64,000 nt of DNA from Ahaetulla prasina (GCF_028640845.1 NC_080546.1:85699757-85763756), one strand, 5' to 3'; shown: positions 10,562 to 21,627, counted from the stretch's first letter. Made by a program: numbers and translations. The notes: a model not told the origin generated them from the letters alone.

Positions 10562-10836
10562 CTATGCTCTTTAGAAGGACAGATCCTGAAGATGAAACTC
10601 AAATACTTTGGCCACCTAATGAGAAGGAAGGACTCCCTGGAGAAGAGCCTCATGCTGGGAAAGATTGAGGGCAAAAGAAGAAGGGGACGGCAGAGAACGA
10701 GGTGGCTGGATGGAGTCACTGAAGCAGTAGGCGTGAGCTTAAATGGACTCCAGAGGATGGTAAAGGACAGGAAGGCCTGGAGGAACATTGTCCATGAGGT
10801 CACGATGGGTTGGACACAACTTCGCAACTAACAACA
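10562..10836 (+). mobile_element. Bov-B (RTE) LINE 3' end fragment
   Basis: It encodes KLKYFGHLMRRKDSLEKSLM, RRRGRQRTRWLDGVTEAVGV and KAWRNIVHEV in one frame. The tail is cgcaactaacaacaataac. It is the same segment as 5350-5618, with fewer frame breaks. Confidence 0.95.
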
Positions 10837-11031
10837 ATAACAAATCCAATTATCTGTGTTTCCACTTATTTCCATGGACTAATATTCACTGGAGTATCTG
10901 AATAAGTCTTTACATAGCAGGATTTTATGACATGAGAATCTGGTTTTCTATGAAACACAACAAAGCTCACTAAAAGACATATGTGGAGATTCTCAGTCAC
11001 TCAGGTCACGGTTGTTCCAAGCCATCTTCCC
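10837..11031. other. no recognisable gene
   Basis: Short unique interval between Bov-B and the MITE. Confidence 0.4.
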
Positions 11032-11560
11032 CAGTAGTGAAATCCAAACTTTTTTTACTACAGGTTCTGTGGGCGTGGCTTGTGGGCATGCTGTGGCTTG
11101 GTGGGAGTGGCAGAGGAAAGATACTGCAAAATCACCATTCCCATCCCACTCCAGGGGAAGGATACTGCAAAATCTCCATTCTCACCCCACTCCAGGGGAA
11201 GGATACTGCAAAATCTCCATTCCCACCCCACTTCTGGGGGAAGGATACTGCAAAATCTCCACTCCCACCCCACTCCTAGGGGAAGGATACTGCAAAATCT
11301 CCATTCCCACCCCACTCCTGGGGGAAGGATACTGCAAAATCTCCATTCCCACCCCACTCCAGGGGAAGGATACTGCAAAATCTCCATTCTCACCCCACTC
11401 CTGGGGGAAGGATACTGCAAAATCTCCATTCCCTCCCCACTCCTGGGGGAAGGATATTGCAAAATCTCCATTTCCACACCACTCGGGGGCCAACCAGAGG
11501 TGGTATTTGCCAGTTCTCCGAACTGCTCAAAATTTCCACTACTGCTGGAGTTCATCCCTG
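11032..11560. mobile_element. hAT-like VNTR-MITE with nine 41-42-bp repeat units
   Basis: It starts CAGTAGTGAAATCCAA and ends GAGTTCATCCCTG. Inside, the word GATACTGC/GATATTGC recurs at 11120, 11161, 11202, 11244, 11286, 11328, 11369, 11411 and 11453, a 41-42-bp period. The flanking 8-mers do not match. Overlapping ORFs on both strands are repeat artefacts. Confidence 0.8.
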
Positions 11561-11954
11561 GTTATATGTGGAAGAGAGAATGTTCACCTTTCTGTCTCAA
11601 GTTTTTCATCTGAAAATTCATCCACTTAAAAACAAACCAAAAGTAAGCCCATCAACTAACCAATCCCAATCAACAAAACACAGTGAAAACGTTCAATCCA
11701 TCATGGCTTAACTGAAACATTGGCTGAACTGCAATAGCATCAGGGTAATACCCAATATTTAATTTGAACATTTATTTACTTTTTCAATGTGTATAGCCAT
11801 CCATCTCAAACCAATGTCCCTGTTTCCCTTCCATGAATTAAAAATGGATTTGCATTATATAATTAAGATCACTTGTAGCTTCACCCTGAAATTCTTGGGG
11901 CTGCGGAGATGCCCCACAGCCTAAGGTTATTATATTACTATAGAAAGTAATAAA
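11561..11954. other. no recognisable gene or repeat
   Basis: AT-rich non-coding sequence. Confidence 0.4.
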
Positions 11955-12215
11955 AATTATTAAAGGTAAAAGGTTCCCCTTGCACATTTGTGCTAGTTGT
12001 TCCAAACTCTAGGGGGCGGTGCTCATCTCCGTTTCAAAGCCAAAGAGCCAGCACTGTCCGAAGACGTCTCCGTGGTCATGTGGCCGGCATGACTCAACGC
12101 CAAAGGCGCACGGAACGCTGTTACCTTCCCACCAAAGGTGGTCCCTATTTTTCTACCTGCATTTTTTTACCTGCTTTCAAACTGCTAGGTTGGCTCTCTC
12201 CCTCCCTCCCTCTAT
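11955..12215 (-). mobile_element. Sauria-type SINE, 5'-truncated
   Basis: The minus strand contains gccaacctagcagtttgaaa, the 'gggaccacctttggtgggaa' block, 'catgccggccacatgaccac', and ends 'aaccttttacctttaa', the tail of Sauria SINEs. The tRNA-like head is missing, replaced by a CCCT-rich stretch. Confidence 0.88.
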
Positions 12216-12239
12216 GTTGCCTAGTCATTTTTTTCAACC

Positions 12240-12885
12240 ACATATGAATTTGTATCCTTAATTTCCTTGCCTTTATACAGGCCCACCACATGTGGTAATA
12301 TGTGCCAGGTATTTGTTTGCATTTCCAACAGTTTGGGGACATATTGTTAAACATTTTGGACAATCTTGCCGGAGGGCGATGACACATATAGAACACTTTA
12401 TAGAGATTTTCCTTATATGATGTGGCCATTGTCGGTTTCCAATTTCTCTACCAAAGCTTTTGCCAATTATCCAAATCTATGTTATAGCCAAAATTTGTAG
12501 CCCATACTATCATCATCTCTTTGACTTGTTCTTCTTCCATTTTATAATTTAATAAATAATTATATAGTGTCCTTATCAATTTATCATCAGTCCCCACTAA
12601 TATCTTATCCAAGGCTTTTGTGCAACATTGAGGTACCACATTTCTAACCCAAGAAGGAAAGCAGCAATTCACTTCTCTTTGTTTTTCAAAAGTCACTTCC
12701 CTCATTAAAGTCAAGCCATTGATTGAGCAAACTAATTCTACCTTGACATTTTGTGGGATTATAAACCAACAATTTTTCCACCCCTGTGTCCTTAGTTTTA
12801 CTAATTATAGGAGAGCAGATGCATCTGTCTTTGTCCATCGGTATAAGGGCTGCAGTCTTCAAATTTTCCCTATTGATCAATAGTC
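12240..12885 (-). mobile_element. L1 LINE ORF2 C-terminal fragment
   Basis: The minus strand encodes KLLVYNPTKCQGRISLLNQW, then LYNYLLNYKMEEEQVKEMMI and VWATNFGYNIDLDNWQKLW, and (12145-12429) ENLYKVFYMCHRPPARLSKM with NCWKCKQIPGTYYHMWW. The last Cys/His cluster is typical of the L1 ORF2 C-terminus. It is split over three frames and inactive. Confidence 0.88.
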
Positions 12886-12917
12886 ATTATATCATTATTC
12901 TATGAATGGAATGAAGG

Positions 12918-13375
12918 CAGGGGTGAAACCCATCAGGTTCTGGAGAACCAGTAGTGGAAATTTTGACCCGTTTAGAGAACCGGCAAATGCCACTTCTGGC
13001 TGGCCCCAGAGTGGGATGGGAATGGAGATTTTGCAATATCCTTCCCCTGGAGTAGGGTGGGAATGGGGATTTTGCAATATCCTTCCCCCAGGAGTGGGGT
13101 GGGAATGGGGATTTTGCAGTATCCTTCCCCCAGGAGTGGGGTGGGAATGGAGATCTTGCAGTATCCTTCCCCTGGAGTGATGTGGGAATGGAGATTTTGC
13201 AATATCCTTTCCCCAGGAGTGGGGTGGGAATTGAGATTTTGCAGTATCCTTCCCCCAGGAGTGGGGAGGGAATGGAGATTTTGCAGTATCCTTCCCCTGC
13301 CATGCCTCACCAAGTCACGCCCACCAAGCCACACCCACAGAACCGGTAGTAAAAAAAAATTGGATTTCACCACTG
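12918..13375. mobile_element. hAT-like VNTR-MITE, about seven repeat units
   Basis: It starts CAGGGGTGAAACCCATC and ends GGATTTCACCACTG. The flanking 8-mers aatgaagg (12910-12917) and aatagagg (13376-13383) match at 6 of 8. The 42-bp unit (GGAGATTTTGCAGTATCCTT) runs about 13015-13300 in the orientation opposite to the copy at 11032. Confidence 0.85.
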
Positions 13376-13463
13376 AATAGAGGATATTATCCTATTTTAT
13401 GTCCAGAGTTATCTTTTAAGGCATTCCCATGCATTTTCTACTTACCTGTCCAATTTTATCTTG
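13376..13463. other. short unique interval
   Basis: Nothing recognised. Confidence 0.4.
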
Positions 13464-13960
13464 TAGTTTATTTATTTATTTATTTATTTATTTATTTTAT
13501 TAAATTTTTATACCACCCTTCTCCCGAAGGACTCAGGGTGGTGTACAGCCAAGATAAAACACAAAATATATACAAGTTAAAACATTTAAAACCTAGCAAA
13601 TTACAAAAAGGCTGAATATTAAAATTTAGTTTTAAAATTTTAGAAATATTAATAAAACCCCAAATTAAAATTTGACACTATTATGCCAGTCCCGCTTGAA
13701 TAAATAGGTGTGTTTTGAGCTCATGACGGAAGGTCCGAAGATCAGGCACTTGACATAAGCCAGGGGGAAGTTCGTTCCAGAGCGTCGGTGCCCCCACAGA
13801 GAAGGCCCTACTCCTGGGGGCCACCAGCTGACACTGTTTGGCGGACGGCACCCTGAGGAGATCCTCTCTGTGAGAGCGTACGGGTCGGTGGGAGGCATAA
13901 GGTAACAGCAGGCAGTCTCGTAAGTACCCAGGTCCTAAGCCATGGGTCCTAAGCCTTAGT
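13464..13960 (-). mobile_element. L2-clade LINE 3' end
   Basis: Same 3' UTR and C-terminal coding sequence as 8165-8650. It begins with (TTTA)n, then taccacccttctcccgaagg. The minus translation gives MPPTDPYALTERISSGCRPP, GPSLWGHRRSGTNFP. It is truncated near 13960. Confidence 0.92.
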
Positions 13961-14155
13961 TACAATTTCACTGCAGGAGATCCTTCAAAATGATCACTCC
14001 CACCTATTGACATAAAGATACAATATATTCAGTATCTCAGAATCTCTTTATTTCACTCTGCTTGGTTACCCTTGTTTAGTGAAGGAAAAGGAAGCGAACC
14101 GAGCCCACTGAGAAATATCAACTTATTGTGTGCTATAAAAGTTTTACACAAGGAA
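13961..14155. other. no recognisable gene
   Basis: Unique-looking non-coding sequence. Confidence 0.4.
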
Positions 14156-14622
14156 TTAGCAGTGTTGCAATATCTCAGGGGCTGCCACAAAAAGAAGAAG
14201 GGGTCAATCTATTCTCTAGAGCACCTGAAGGCAGGACAAGAAGCAATGGATGGAAACTAAAGAAGGAGAGAAGCAACCTAGAAATAAGGAGAAATTTCCT
14301 GACAGTTAGAACAATTAAATCAGTGGAACAAGTTGACTCCAGAAATTGTGGGTTTTCAACACTGAAAGTTTTTAAGAAGAGATTGGGCAGCCATTTAGAA
14401 TCTCCTTGCTGAGCACAGGGTTGGAGTAGAAGACCTCCAAAGTTACTTCCAATCAATAGTGGGATTCAGCCAGTTCGCACCACTTCGGGAGAATCAGTTG
14501 TTAACTTTCTGAACAGTTTGGCAAACTGGTTGTTGGACGAAATCATTAGGGCAGAGAACCGGTTGTTAAATTACTTCGATTCCACCACTGCTTCCAACTC
14601 TGTTATTCTATTACTCTGGATG
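14156..14622 (+). mobile_element. CR1 LINE 3' end split by a MITE
   Basis: It encodes VAISQGLPQKEEG-type and LEIRRNFLTVRTIKSVEQVD words (frame-broken) and the 3' signature 'ggttggagtagaagacctcc ... cttccaactctgttattct'. A 137-bp MITE interrupts the signature at 14454-14590. Confidence 0.9.
14454..14590. mobile_element. hAT-like MITE (GTGGGATTCAGCC family)
   Basis: It starts CAATAGTGGGATTCAG and ends GATTCCACCACTG. The flanking 8-mers cttccaat (14446-14453) and cttccaac (14591-14598) match at 7 of 8. It lies within the conserved CR1 3' end, which shows both boundaries unambiguously. Confidence 0.88.
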
Positions 14623-14637
14623 ATTTGCTTTTACAGT

Positions 14638-15568
14638 CATCTACACAACAGTGATTGGTCTCATTCGAGACAATAATGAATCCGCATATAGACAAGAGGT
14701 TGAACGACTAGCCTTGTGGTGCAACCAAAACAATCTGGAACTGAACACACTCAAAACCGTAGAAATGGTGGTAGACTTTAGGAGAAACCCTTCCATACTT
14801 CCACCTCTCACAATACTAGACAACACAGTATCAACAGTAGAAACCTTCAAATTTCTAGGTTCTATCATATCGCAAGATCTAAAATGGACAGCTAACATCA
14901 AAAACATCATTAAAAAAGGACAACAAAGAATGTTCTTTCTGCGCCAACTCAGTAAGCTCAAACTGCCCAAGGAGCTGCTGATTCAGTTCTACAGAGGAAT
15001 TATTCTGTCATTTGCACCTCTATAATTGTCTGGTTCGGTTCTGCAACCCAACAAGAAAAACACAGACTTCAGAGGATAATTAGAACTGCAGAAAAAATAA
15101 TTGCTACCAACCTGCCTTCCATTGAGGACCTGTATACTGCACAAATCAAGAAGAGGGCCGTGAAAATATTTACAGACCCCTCAGATCCAGGACATAAACT
15201 GTTTCAACTCCTACCCTCAAAACGACGCTATAGAGCACTGCACACCAGAACAACTAGACACAAGAACAGTTTTTTCCCGAAGGCCATCACTCTGCTAAAC
15301 AAATAATTCCCTCAACACTGTCAAACTGTTTACTAAATCTGCACTACTATTAATCTTCTCATCGTTCCCATCACCAATCTCTTTCCACTCATGACTGCAT
15401 GACTGTAACTTGTTGCTGGCAATCCTTATGATTTATATTGATATACTGACCATCAATTGTGTTGTAAATGTTGTACCTTGATGAACGTATCTTTTCTTTT
15501 ATGTACACTGAGAGCATATGCACCAAGACAAATTCCTTGTGTATCCAATCACACTTGGCCAATAAAAA
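14638..15568 (+). mobile_element. CR1-L3-type LINE ('Snake1'-like), C-terminal ORF2
   Basis: The open frame 14651-15025 encodes VERLALWCNQNNLELNTLKT, MVVDFRRNPS, TFKFLGSIISQDLKW and LPKELLIQFYRGIILSF, the post-catalytic RT region. After a stop the decayed ORF has words equivalent to the minus ORF at 29852-30217. The 3' end 'cacttggccaataaaaattc' runs into (ATTCT)n. It is 5'-truncated and inactive. Confidence 0.87.
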
Positions 15569-15650
15569 TTCTATTCTATTCTATTCTATTCTATTCTATT
15601 CTATTCTATTCTATTCTATTCTATTCTATTCTATTCTATTCTATTCTAGC
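15569..15650. repeat. (ATTCT)n microsatellite on the LINE tail
   Basis: About 16 pentamer units continue directly from the LINE 3' end. The same junction occurs, in either orientation, at 29613-29640, 31760-31776 and 60660-60735. Confidence 0.97.
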
Positions 15651-15651
15651 G

Positions 15652-15853
15652 CAGGGGTGAAATCCACGTACCTTCGCTACCGGTTTGCAATTGTGAGTGC
15701 ACATGCCTCCTCCACGCATCCACAAAGCCTTTTGTGCATGCGCAGAGGGTCAAAAACGGGGCGTGATGACATCCGGGTGGGTGGGCAGAGCCTCCCACAG
15801 CCAGTTCTACCTCTTTGCCTGAGCCGGATAGAACTGGCTGAATTTCACCGCTG
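15652..15853. mobile_element. hAT-like MITE (GGGTGAAATCCACGTACC family)
   Basis: It starts CAGGGGTGAAATCCACG and ends GAATTTCACCGCTG. The flanking 8-mers ttctagcg and atctagtg match at 6 of 8. It holds CCGGTTTGC and GAGCCGGAT-like blocks shared with 35488-35784. It is inserted at the end of the ATTCT microsatellite. Confidence 0.8.
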
Positions 15854-15974
15854 ATCTAGTGCTAAATATGTTCATAAGAAGCATCAACATTCTTGGAGGA
15901 AGACGTGTCATAAAACTCTCTGGAAAAAAATAAAATAAAATATATTTTTAAAAAGACATTGGCTGGTAATGTCT

Positions 15975-16335
15975 GGTATTAAAGGTAAAGGTTCCCCTTG
16001 CACTGACGTGCTAGTTGTTCCCAACTCTAGGGGGCGGTGCTCATCTCCGTTTTAAAGCCGAAGAGCCAGCACTGTCCAAAGATGTCTCCGTGGTCATGTG
16101 GCCAGCATGACTCAACACCAAAGGTTCATGGAACGCTGTTACCTTCCCACCAAAGGTGATCCCTATTTTTTTACTTGCATTTTTTACCTGCTTTCGAACT
16201 GCTAGGTTGGCCGAAGCTGGGACAAGTAACGGGAGCTCACCCCATTACGCGGCACTAGGGATTCAAACCGCTGAACTGCCGATCTTTCGATTGACAAGCT
16301 CAGCGTCTTACCCACTAAGCCACCGCATCCCTATT
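15975..16335 (-). mobile_element. Sauria-type SINE, near full length
   Basis: The minus strand starts 'gggatgcggtggcttagtgg' (A box), then 'cggcagttcagcggtttgaatccc' (B box), 'ccagcttcggccaacctagcagttcgaaag' and ends 'ggggaacctttaccttt'. About 350 bp, a tRNA-derived Pol III retroposon. Confidence 0.92.
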
Positions 16336-17403
16336 GTCTGTATTAAGAAAAGTCGAATGATGATCAAGGTGCGATGAGCTGTTCGGACTGGAAAAAAAAT
16401 CGATTTGGTGAAAAGATATTTCTTTGTTTTACTTTCCTGATGAACTCCTTTGAAGGATTCAATATGGATTTGTGTTTTTTCCCACAGTCGATAATTTCGG
16501 TGAGGTGATCACGCCCGTTCTCCGTTGTGCGTCATTCAAAGGTTCATGACAAAAGCTACACAGAATAATGGAAAAGCAATCCTTAGAATTAAAAAAAAAA
16601 AACCTCAGAAAGCCATATGAATGATTCAAAGGTAGAATCTGTTCTACAAGTCATACCGATTAGTAAACTGATTTTCAAAAGGTAAAACATCCTTTTTAAT
16701 ACGGGGGTATTAAATTTTTAATATGCTGATGAAATATTTACTGAGTGTGACATTAAAAGAAATCCATAAATGTTTTTAGAGGATGGGCAAAGGAGGATTT
16801 AAAGAAAACAGACAACTGGATGAACTGAACGCTGTTTGTTTAACCCCTTCCGGGTTGCATTTCTTTCTCTTTCGTGGTTTTTTTTCTTTTTTAATATATG
16901 CAACATTTTGCAAGAATGTGCATATGTGCGTTTGATCTGATAACAAAAATGCTTCAATGCAGCCTTAGTGAGATTTGTGAGTCAACAAATGTTAAACTTC
17001 AACCCTCTGCAAGCTAACTAAAAGTTGGAGAGCTCGATTGATGGCGATTTAATGTATTCGCCGCCCATCTTACTGTCATGTGACATTCATGGAGATCTTT
17101 AAGATGGAGAGACCAAAAAGAGCATGCCCATTTCTCCAACTTTCTTCTTCTTTAGTGCTCAAGGTTGAATTTATCAGTACTAAGCCAGCCTGAAATGAAT
17201 GTTTTGCTTACAGCCTGTTGGAAATGAAGTATCGCTTGGAAGTGGATTGATGAGCCAACGTGTCTTCTGGTTCTAAAAAGCAAAATGTAACTCTGGGTTG
17301 TTCCTTCTCATGTTGTATCTAAAATGTTTCTCGAGGCCTTGCAATTAACCAGAAGAGGATTGTGCACATGAAATGGGCATGCTTAGCACATTCGCAGCAT
17401 TAT
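16336..17403. other. unique non-coding sequence
   Basis: About 1 kb without a repeat I recognise, and no splice-bounded coding block in either strand. It is one of the few uninvaded stretches in the window. Confidence 0.5.
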
Positions 17404-17647
17404 TCACGAGCCATGGTGGCGCAGTGGTTAGAGTGCAGTACTGCAGGCTGCTTCTGCTGACTGTTGGCTGCCCGCAATTTGGAAGTTCAAATCTCACCAG
17501 GCTCAAGGTTTACTCAGATTTCCATCCTTCTGAGGTGGATAAAAGAAAGACCCAAACTGTTGGGAGCAATAGGATGACTCTGTAAACCGCTTAGAGAGGG
17601 CTGTAAAGCACTGTGAAGCGGTATATAAGTCTAAGTTCTATTGCTAG
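17404..17647 (+). mobile_element. tRNA-derived SINE (Squam-type), full length
   Basis: It starts GAGCCATGGTGGCGCAGTGG (A box), has AGTTCAAATCTCACC (B box), and ends 'agcggtatataagtctaagt'. It is about 240 bp and directly precedes the (CCTT)n repeat. Confidence 0.9.
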
Positions 17648-17649
17648 TC

Positions 17650-17748
17650 CGTCCTTCCTTCCTTCCTTCCTTCCTTCCTTCCTTCCTTCCTTCCTTCCTT
17701 CCTTCCTTCCTTCCTTCCTTCCTTCCTTCCTTCCTTCCTTCCTTCCTT
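17650..17748. repeat. (CCTT)n microsatellite
   Basis: About 24 tetramer units between two SINE copies. Confidence 0.97.
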
Positions 17749-18160
17749 GTTAGAATGCAGTATTGCAGGTTAACTCTGCCCACAACCAGCAGTTCGATTC
17801 TGACTGGCTCAAGGTTGACTAAGCCTTCCATCCTTCCAAGGTTGGTAAAATGAGGACCCAGATTGTTGGGAGCAATAGGCTGACTCTATGAACCATTTAA
17901 AAAGGGCTATAAGGCACTATGAAGTGGTATGTAAGTTCCTTCCTTCCTTGATGGCACAGTAGTTAGAATGCAGTATTGCAGGCTGACTCTGTAGACTGCA
18001 AGCAGTTCAATCCTGATCTGTTCAAGGTTGGCTCAGCCTTCCATCCTCCTGGGTAAAATGAGGATCCATGTTGTTGGGGGCAATATGCTGACACTGTAAA
18101 CTGCTTAGAGAGGGCTGTAAAGCACTGTAAAGCAATATATAAGTAAGTGTTATTGCTATT
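17749..18160 (+). mobile_element. two further Squam-type SINE copies in tandem
   Basis: A copy without its first bases (17749-17938, starting TTAGAATGCAGTATTGCAGG) is followed by a copy 17945-18160 (starting GATGGCACAGTAGTTAGAAT). Short CCTT words lie between them. All three SINEs in 17404-18160 point the same way. Confidence 0.85.
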
Positions 18161-19035
18161 ACTTTTACACACACACATACACAGGCACTGTCATGATCCC
18201 GACTAATGAACCCAAGCAAACTGGAACTCTGAGGCTGAGGTCTTCCTCTAAGAACTTTTTTATTGGGAACATCATATCGGCACGATCAAATGGAAAACCA
18301 ACTCTAAATGTTTCCTGCGGGTTCTGTATAATTAAAATAGGAAATAACTCCCTTCCCAAAAGTCACAGGCCATGTTGGCCAATTAGGTTAGTTGGTGGGC
18401 TCTCCAGGCACTCCTCCCTGTCTCTATCCACCACCTGTAGATATGACCTTGGTTCCCACGAGATAGTTCTGTGTTTTGTCTAGCGACTTATTTCCTCCTC
18501 TTTCCCCCTCCATCCCCATGTGGCAACTGAAAAATAGAAAAATGGCTTGTGCCAGGTTCGATTCGAAGTTGACGGGCACATTGATTGGGTTACCTTATTG
18601 GTTAGGTGGCTTTTTTTAGAGATGGAGGATTATCCAGTAATCCCCCTAGAATGGCAAATAGCTAAATTCAGATATAGCCAGTTCTGGAGAAAGTTGTCTA
18701 AGAATAGCTCCTTTGAAGCCTCAACAAGCATTCAAAGAAATTGGGTATTCAGGTATTACCCTTCCTTGCAATTGAGAGACTGCTGGTGTTTCTGAAACTG
18801 AATGTCAGAATCCTGAGTAACCCAAGGTAGGCAGATAGCATGGGTGCTCAGCCTTACTCTGTTCTATGCCAAATCTGGTTAAGGTTGAAATTAGATTCTG
18901 CATTTATTAATTGGGGTGGAATCTCCTGCTGGAGTGGGGGTAGGAGGGGTCTATGATGATTTGCTGTGGCCAACTTGCTATGGCCAACTCGCTGTGTGAC
19001 AATTCACCAAAGCTAAACTCACCACAGGCCAACCC
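18161..19035. other. possible decayed LTR (18189-) and non-coding sequence
   Basis: A short CA repeat is followed at 18189 by TGTCATGATCCCG. Read on the minus strand, this end has AATAAA about 70 bp upstream of a terminal GGATCATGACA, as in an LTR 3' end, but I find no opposite terminus or target duplication. 18955-19035 holds iterated 'tggccaactngct' words. Confidence 0.35.
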
Positions 19036-19556
19036 TGTTCTGTCCTCCCTCGCCTCCGTCTGAGTGATGGCATAATTAGCCAGCACTATCAGCTCTGGCA
19101 GCAGAATAGCCAGCGTCTGCTAAGAGCCTCCGTTTTCTTCCATGACGCTGGTGAGTCACCTAGAAACAAACTTCAGCTCTTAATCAGTGGATTTACCTGT
19201 TACAAAGAGACACAACAGCTCTAGTTGTCTTTTATATCCTGTGGGGTGTGGCTCCATGACTCAGCACTTCCTAGGCCTGCCCCACCCCTGCTTCTATTGT
19301 TCCTTCCTCTCCTGCCTATGAAACCTAGGATCCAACCAAGCCTGATTGCCATCACTGGGTCTGAAGGCGTGGCCTGGGGGGGGGGAAAGAGTCAGAGGAT
19401 GGAGGCCTCGTTATCTCTTCCACCTGGCCTATTTCTGGCTCCTGGAGCTGAGCCAGGGAAGCCGGTGCTCCCGAGGTAAGTCCTGACGGCCCTTCCCCCT
19501 CACTTTCCAAGTCACTTTCCGGCAGCAGGCCCAGCTCGGGGGGCGCAGACACAACA
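19036..19556 (-). mobile_element. solo LTR, family C
   Basis: This 521-bp element starts (plus strand) TGTTCTGTCC and ends GACACAACA. A perfect 5-bp duplication, aaccc, lies at 19031-19035 and 19557-19561. On the minus strand ATATAAAAG is a TATA-like box. A frame open from LTR base 2 encodes an acidic peptide (PESDLESEGEGPSGLTSG), broken after about 68 codons. There are no internal retroviral genes. Confidence 0.92.
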
Positions 19557-20231
19557 AACCCGCTGCATGCAGTACAAGAGTTACACTGATGTCAAAGAAA
19601 TGGTGGAACAGAATTATTAAAGAAAGGAAGCAAAAGGAAGGACAGAATGAAATGTGAATGACAAAAAATGACATTTATTTTAAATAATTACACTGAATTG
19701 TTAAATTGTCCCATGGCAAGTTGCTCCATGGTGAGTTGGCCGTGGAAAGTTGGCCACAATGGGTTGGCTGGGGCAAGTTGTCCCATTCCAAGGCAGGAGT
19801 AAAGACACTGGCAAATTTAGAATCTTTATGTCAGAGTTCCAGAAAAACCCCTCCCCAAGTAAAAACTCTGAAGCACACATCTTTCAAAGTTCTTTTACTA
19901 GGATAGGTAAACTGGCACATCTGGGGAAATCTGAATCTGAGAGATCCGGGTTTTCCCTCAGTAAAACAAACCCCCCAAACCACCCCCTTGACTCCTCTGC
20001 CGATCAACATGCTCCAATCGCCAACCGTCCCATCACTCCAACCATTCCTTCTCCAGATGCAGGACTGGCCTGACCTTGACCGGCAGGAAGAATGTTATTG
20101 TGTCTAATGGGCCCCTCTACTAAATCTCCCCTCCTACTTTCCAATACATGAGAAGGTGGCAGCATGGAAGCTTCTGGCCTAGTATGGCTTCCAAAGCTGA
20201 CACCTTGCAGGAAATGCTGCAGAGCTGACCT
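19557..20231. other. non-coding, with iterated GTTGGCC words
   Basis: 19695-19795 holds repeated 'agttggccnnnn' words that are roughly inverted relative to 18955-19035, so a foldback element may enclose the solo LTR. The rest is unassigned. Confidence 0.4.
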
Positions 20232-20690
20232 TCCTAACCCATCGAGACCCCATGGATGACTTTTCTGCAGGCCTTTCTGTCCTCTACCATCCCCCAGAGA
20301 TCATTTAAGCTCACGCCGACTGCTTCAGTGACTCCATCCAGCCACCTCGTTCTCTGTCATCCCTTTCCTCTTTTGCCCTCAATCTTTCCCAGCATTCAGC
20401 TCTTCTCCAGGGAGTCCTTCGTTCTCATTAGGTGGCCAAAGTATTTCAGTTTCATCTTCAGGATCTGGCCTTCTAAAGAGCAGTCATGGCTGATCTCCTC
20501 TAGGACTGATCGGTTTGATCGGCTTGCAGTCCAAGGGACTCGCAGGAGTCTTCTCCAGCACCAGAGTTCAAAGGGCTCGATTCTTTGGCGCTCAGCCTTC
20601 CTTATGGTCCAACTTTCGCAGCTGTACATTGCAACTGGGAAACCCATTTGACTGTGGGCACTTTTGTCGGCAGAGTGATGTCTCTGCTCA
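20232..20690 (-). mobile_element. Bov-B (RTE) LINE fragment
   Basis: The minus strand encodes FPVAMYSCESWTIRKAERQR, IEPFELWCWRRLLRVPWTAS, LKMKLKYFGHLMRTKDSLEK in one frame, the same C-terminal ORF2 segment as 5150-5460. The 3' tail is missing. Confidence 0.94.
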
Positions 20691-21627
20691 TTCATAAATT
20701 CATTAATGTGATTGAAGCTGTTTCCTAGTACATTCAACAAGGTAAAATCAGACTGGGGTTGATCACCGAAGTACAATCAGCGGTAAGTGTACATTGAGAA
20801 CAAAGCATTAATTTCAAATTCTTTTTTGTCCTCCAATTTATGGTTAGGGGGAAAAAAATGGTGAGCTGATTCCAAAACTAGAAGTTCAAGTCACCTTCCC
20901 CAAACTTTGTAAAGTAATTAGCTGGTTGGCTACCCTACCAAAAAGATGCATTTCCAGGATATCTGAGACCTACCCAGGAGAGCTAGCATTTCACTTTCTT
21001 TTTAAAGCACAAGATGGCATTTGATTAGAGATGGTTGGTTAGTTAATTATTTGTAGGTTGAAAAATCCATGGATTATTCAGTTCATTAGTTCGAGGAGAA
21101 CATCTGAAAAGCTTCTGTCTCATCCTTTTTATGTCAATTAAGTTTGGTTTGGGCCCCGTTGGCCTATATAATTTTGTACAATTATAGTGTGAAAAGAGGA
21201 TATTTAAGCCATTCAACCTCCTGCTATTGCAGGAATCCAAATTAATGTAACCCCCCACTCCCCACAAATGAGTCTATCCAGGGAGTGGAGTCTACAACTT
21301 CTCTCTGTCATTAGTTCCACTATCAAACTACTCCGACGGTCAGGAAGACCCCAATCCACCCACCAAGATTCTATTGGAATTGGCTTTCCTGTACTTTAAA
21401 TCCATTATTACATGTCCTGCACTGTCTAGCGATAAAGAACAGATTGTGACTGTCGGTGGAACATCCTTTCAGATAATTCAGTGTTGTTATTTTTTCCACC
21501 CTTCAGGCTTATTTTATTAAAGCTAAACCTGGCATCCAGAGCCCTTTTCGCATCTCATTTTGGCACATCTACAGATCTGACAAGTGTTCCTTGCAAATCG
21601 CCGTGCAAGACATTAATACAAATGTAA

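Noticed and set aside
11120..11490. Regular 41-42-bp repeats that resemble a CRISPR array
   Set aside because: There are no distinct spacers. The whole unit repeats, it lies within hAT-like termini, and it recurs at other loci in a vertebrate context.
11012..11629. 205-codon ORF with repeated ILQNLHSHPTPG-like units
   Set aside because: It is an artefact of a 42-bp (14-codon) tandem repeat in a MITE, and it is open on the other strand too.
16156..16335. tRNA gene on the minus strand
   Set aside because: A and B boxes belong to a Sauria SINE, and the sequence continues into the SINE body without a tRNA acceptor stem.
18189..18800. Possible further solo LTR
   Set aside because: One plausible end with AATAAA upstream, but no opposite terminus and no target duplication found. 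Kept only as a note.
18955..19795. Foldback transposon around the family-C LTR
   Set aside because: The GTTGGCC words are roughly inverted on the two sides, but too short and irregular to define termini.
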